DNA of 64,000 nt from Hydractinia symbiolongicarpus. Lineage: Eukaryota; Cnidaria; Hydrozoa; Anthoathecata; Hydractiniidae. Under the pieces are notes generated by a model. It saw nothing but the letters and a program-made list of their open reading frames with translations, was not told the origin of the DNA and did no database searches. Where the stretch lies: assembly GCF_029227915.1 (NCBI RefSeq), contig NC_079881.1:24653501-24717500 (forward strand). The letters run 5' to 3'. This document shows positions 60,357 through 64,000 of the stretch, in pieces. The first letter of the stretch is position 1; every line of letters begins with the position of its first letter. The position numbers were made by a program, and so were the translations under genes.

Positions 60357-63300
60357 ATAAAAGGAGTTTAATCTCCGGCAAAGGAAAACCCGCGATTTCC
60401 CGTAAATCCCGGACCAGGCCCGTATAGTCAAAAGTATTCAACGAAAGTACCCAGGGAGTAAACTCATTTCCCGAACGATTCTTTAAATTATATTTTCACC
60501 ACTAAAACGCATGAGACTTGTACTTTTCAAAAATGATTTAATTTTTATTGAGACGCTAAATAAAAGAAGTTTAATCGCCGGCAAACGAAAACCCGCGATT
60601 TCCCGTAAATCCCGGGCTTGGCCCGTATAGTCGAATGTATACAAAGTAAGTACCCAGAGAGTAAACTCATTTCCCGAAGGATTTTTTAAATTATTTTTTC
60701 ACCACTAAAACGCATGAGACTTGTAGTTTTCAAAAATGATTTCGTTTTTGATGTGACGCTGAATAAAAGGAGTTTAATCGCTGGCAAACGAAAACCCGCA
60801 ATTTCCCGTAAATCCCGGACTCGGCCCGTATAGTCAAAAGTATACAAAGAAAGTACCCAGGGAGTAAACTCATTTCCCGAACGATTTTTTAAATTATTTT
60901 TTCACCACTAAAACGCATGAGACTTGTAGTTTTCAAAAATGATTTCGTTTTTGTTGAAACGCTGAATAAAAGGAGTTTAATCGAAGGCAAACGAAAACCC
61001 GCAATTTCCCGTAAATCCCGGGCTTGGCCGTATAGTCGAATGTATACAAAGAAAATACCCAGGGAGTAAACTCATTTCCCGAACGATTTTTTAAATTATT
61101 TCTTCACCACTAAAACGCATGAGATTGTACTTTTCAAAAATGATTTAATTTTTATTGAGACGCTGAATAAAAGAAATTTAATCGCCGGTAAACGAAAACC
61201 CGCGATTTCCCGTAAATCCCGGGCTTGGCCCGTACAGTCAAATGTATACAAAGAAAGTACCCAGGGAGTAAACTCATTTCCCGAACGATTTTTTAAATTA
61301 TTTTTTCACCACTAAAACGCATGAGACTTTTAGTTTTCAAAAATGATTTCGTTTTTGATGAGACGCTGAATAAAAGGAGTTTAATCGCCGGCAAACGAAA
61401 ACCCGCGATTTCCCGTAAATCACGGGCTTGGCCGTATAGTCGAATGTATACAAAGAAAATACCCAGGGAGTAAACTCATTTCCCGAACGATTTTTTAAAT
61501 TATTTCTTCACCACTAAAACGCATGAGACTTGTAGTTTTCAAAAATGATTTCATTTTTGATGAGACGCTGAATAAAACGAGTTTAATCGCCGGCAAACGA
61601 AAACCCGCGGTTTGCCGTAAATCCGGGTTTGACCGTATAGTCGAATGTATACAAAGAAAGTAAACTGGGAGTAAACTCATTTCCCGAACGATTTTTTAAA
61701 TTATTTTTTCACCACTAAAACGCATGAGACTTGTAGTTTTCAAAAATGATTTCGTTTTTGATGTGACGCTGAATAAAAGGAGTTTAATCGCTGGCAAACG
61801 AAAACCCGCAATTTCCCGTAAATCCCGGACTCGGCCCGTATAGTCAAAAGTATACAAAGAAAGTACCCAGTGAGTAAACTCATTTCCCGAACGATTCTTT
61901 AAATTATTTTTTCACCACTAAAACGCATGAGACTTGTAGTTTTCAAAAATGATTTCATTTTTGATGAGACGCTAAATAAAAGGAGTTTAATCGCCGGCAA
62001 ACGAAAACCCGCGATTTCCCGTATATCCCGGAATCGGCCCGTATAGTCGAATGTATACAAGGAAAGTACCCAGGGAGTAATCTCATTTCCCGAACGATTT
62101 TTTAAATTAATTTTTCACCACTAAAACGCATGAGACTTGTAGTTTTCAAAAATGATTTCATTTTTGATGAGACGCTGAATAAAAGGAGTTTAATATCCGG
62201 CAAAGGAAAACCCGCGATTTCCCGTAAATCCCGGACCAGGCCCGTATAGTCAAAAGTATACAAAGAAAGTACCCAGGGAGTAAACTCATTTCCCGAACGA
62301 TTCTTTAAATTATATTTTCACCACTAAAACGCATGAGACTTGTACTTTTAAAAAATGATTTAATTTTTATTGAGACGCTGAATAAAAGAAGTTTAATCGC
62401 TGGCAAACGAAAACCCGCGATTTCCCGTAAATCCCGGGCTTGGCCCGTATAGTCGAATGTATACAAAGTAAGTACCCAGAGAGTAAACTCATTTCGCGAA
62501 GGATTTTTTAAATTATTTTTTCACCACTAAAACGCATGAGACTTGTAGTTTTCAAAAATGATTTCGTTTTTGATGTGACGCTGAATAAAAGGAGTTTAAT
62601 CTCCGGCAAAGGAAAACCCGCGATTTCCCGTAAATCCCGGACCAGGCCCGTATAGTCAAAAGTATTCAACGAAAGTACCCAGGGAGTAAACTCATTTCCC
62701 GAACGATTCTTTAAATTATATTTTCACCACTAAAACGCATGAGACTTGTACTTTTCAAAAATGATTTAATTTTTATTGAGACGCTGAATAAAAGAAGTTT
62801 AATCGCCGGCAAACGAAAACCCGCGATTTCCCGTAAATCCCGGGCTTGGCCCGTATAGTCGAATGTATACAAAGTAAGTACCCAGAGAGTAAACTCATTT
62901 CCCGAAGGATTTTTTAAATTATTTTTTCACCACTAAAACGCATGAGACTTGTAGTTTTCAAAAATGATTTCGTTTTTGATGTGACGCTGAATAAAAGGAG
63001 TTTAATCGCTGGCAAACGAAAACCCGCAATTTCCCGTAAATCCCGGACTCGGCCCGTATAGTCAAAAGTATACAAAGAAAGTACCCAGGGAGTAAACTCA
63101 TTTCCCGAACGATTTTTTAAATTATTTTTTCACCACTAAAACGCATGAGACTTGTAGTTTTCAAAAATGATTTCGTTTTTGTTGAAACGCTGAATAAAAG
63201 GAGTTTAATCGCCGGCAAACGAAACCCGCGATTTCCCGTAAATCCCGGGCTTGGCCGTATAGTCGAATGTATACAAAGAAAATACCCAGGGAGTAAACTC

Positions 63301-64000
63301 ATTTCCCGAACGATTTTTTAAATTATTTCTTCACCACTAAAACGCATGAGATTGTACTTTTCAAAAATGATTTAATTTTTATTGAGACGCTGAATAAAAG
63401 AAATTTAATCGCCGGTAAACGAAAACCCGCGATTTCCCGTAAATCCCGGGCTTGGCCCGTATAGTCAAATGTATACAAAGAAAGTACCCAGGGAGTAAAC
63501 TCATTTCCCGAACGATTTTTTAAATTATTTTTTCACCACTAAAACGCATGAGACTTTTAGTTTTCAAAAATGATTTCGTTTTTGATGAGACGCTGAATAA
63601 AAGGAGTTTAATCGCCGGCAAACGAAAACCCGCGATTTCCCGTAAATCCCGGGCTTGGCCGTATAGTCGAATGTATACAAAGAAAATACCCAGGGAGTAA
63701 ACTCATTTCCCGAACGATTTTTTAAATTATTTCTTCACCACTAAAACGCATGAGACTTGTAGTTTTCAAAAATGATTTCATTTTTGATGAGACGCTGAAT
63801 AAAACGAGTTTAATCGCCGGCAAACGAAAACCCGCGGTTTGCCGTAAATCCGGGTTTGACCGTATAGTCGAATGTATACAAAGAAAGTAAACTGGGAGTA
63901 AACTCATTTCCCGAACGATTTTTCAAATTATTTTTTCACCACTAAAACGCATGAGACTTGTAGTTTTCAAAAATGATTTCGTTTTTGATGAGACGCTGAA
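60357..64000. repeat. 2228-bp (11-monomer) tandem duplication, second copy cut by window end
   Basis: About 60357-62585 recurs from 62586 to the window end. Checks are AGTATTCAACG (60434 and 62662), GTTGAAACGCTG (60953 and 63181), GCATGAGATTGTAC (61123 and 63350) and ATCCGGGTTTGACC. The joint at about 62575-62600 is a chimeric monomer: GATGTGACGCTG, which elsewhere leads to TCGCTGGCA, is here followed by TCTCCGGCAAAGG. Confidence 0.9.

Larger units (their letters stand above)
1..64000 (+). repeat. Satellite DNA array, ~203-bp monomer, ~316 head-to-tail copies
   Basis: The start motif GACGCTGAA recurs about every 202-203 bases through the whole window (for example at 1, 203, 405, 608, 810, 1012 and finally at 63992). 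All copies point the same way; I saw no inversion, insertion or unique sequence. Hallmarks in order within each monomer are GACGCTGAATAAAA, GCCGGCAAACG, four CCCG motifs, GTATACAAAG, TTTCCCGAACG, TTTTTTAAATTA, CACTAAAACGCATGAGAC, and a TCAAAAATGA/TCATTTTTGA dyad. The consensus is about 39% GC, with 60% GC in monomer bases 41-80 and 23% in 131-203. Monomer size, homogeneity and higher-order structure fit a eukaryotic heterochromatic satellite, perhaps centromeric. I do not recognise the family. The array runs past both ends of the window. Confidence 0.98.
44340..64000. repeat. Array domain D5
   Basis: Class markers are GATGTGACGCTG, CACCAATAAAACGC, GCTGAAGAACAGGAG (seven copies: 45334, 46959, 49598, 55481, 57309, 59136, 60152), AGTATTCAACG (seven copies: 47241, 49880, 55763, 57591, 59418, 60434, 62662), GTAAAACTCCGGACC and GTAAGTACCCAGAGAG. 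Intervals between copies of a marker are mostly 1625, 1827-1828, 2639 and 1016 bp, that is 8, 9, 13 and 5 monomers. No single unit dominates; the domain is a mosaic of related units. Confidence 0.78.

Noticed and set aside
1-64000. CRISPR array
   Set aside because: There are long repeats with no unique spacers; the whole unit repeats. Unit length, divergence pattern and absence of cas genes do not fit.
1-64000. rDNA spacer subrepeats or a tandem 5S/tRNA/snRNA cluster
   Set aside because: No 5S, tRNA A/B-box or rRNA sequence is seen in any monomer, and spacer subrepeats would be interrupted by rRNA genes within 64 kb.
1-64000. Telomeric or transposon-derived tandem repeat
   Set aside because: No short telomeric motif runs, terminal inverted repeats, target-site duplications or transposase/reverse-transcriptase remnants were found.
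1-64000. Genuine CENP-B box (17 bp, correct spacing)
   Set aside because: The closest recurrent match, CCCGTATAGTCGAA, lacks one spacer base. No monomer I checked had the exact core, so it is listed only as a resemblance.
1-64000. AATAAA hexamers as working polyadenylation sites
   Set aside because: The hexamer falls in a generic A-rich start block. No gene lies upstream and no downstream GT-rich element is consistently present.
1-64000. Previously undescribed protein system (defence, toxin-antitoxin, biosynthetic)
   Set aside because: No reading frame outside the satellite register exists anywhere in the window, so there is nothing that could encode one.

Overview
The window is one uninterrupted tandem satellite array. 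A monomer of about 203 bp (most copies 202 or 203 bp) repeats head to tail in a single orientation from the first base to the last, roughly 316 times. I found no protein-coding gene, RNA gene, transposable element, telomeric repeat, CRISPR array or unique spacer. The array enters and leaves the window in mid-run, so its true length exceeds 64 kb. This organisation (kilobases of nucleosome-sized monomers with nested higher-order repeats and no genes) is typical of eukaryotic centromeric, pericentromeric or subtelomeric heterochromatin. I do not recognise the satellite family and cannot name the lineage from sequence alone.

Monomer layout, numbered from the GACGCTGAA start: 1-40 start block with an AATAAA hexamer; 41-80 a GC-rich block (about 60% GC) with four CCCG motifs about 10 bp apart and two small hairpins; 81-130 a central block with GTATAC and either AAACTGGG or ACCCAGGG; 131-203 an AT-rich block (about 23% GC) ending in a near-perfect 22-bp dyad. 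The consensus is about 39% GC and rich in CpG (13 per monomer).

Layout by region. D1 (1-16.1 kb) holds the oldest-looking mixture, with 609-, 1826- and 1544-bp tandem duplications, a 5978-bp long-range repeat, and two kinds of shortened monomer (127 and 177 bp). D2 (16.1-29.0 kb) holds tandem higher-order units of 809, 1013, 1216, 1217 and 1419 bp, and long-range copies at 6285 and 7700 bp. D3 (29.0-36.75 kb) fuses D1-type and D2-type blocks in 2233-, 1217- and 406-bp units. D4 (36.75-44.3 kb) is a transition zone with 811- and 1821-bp shifts. D5 (44.3-64 kb) is a mosaic of units from 811 to 2639 bp, most often about 1827 bp (9 monomers). All shifts are near-integer multiples of the monomer once the shortened monomers are allowed for, as expected from repeated unequal exchange or a similar segmental amplification process.

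There is no gene network to describe. The interest lies in the higher-order architecture, chimeric junction monomers, a conserved dyad with paired changes in both arms, class-defining CpG transitions, and a near-miss to the CENP-B box. Short open frames of 60-101 codons, mostly on the minus strand, are by-products of the repeat. Block edges were read by eye from private variants and are uncertain by some tens of bases.
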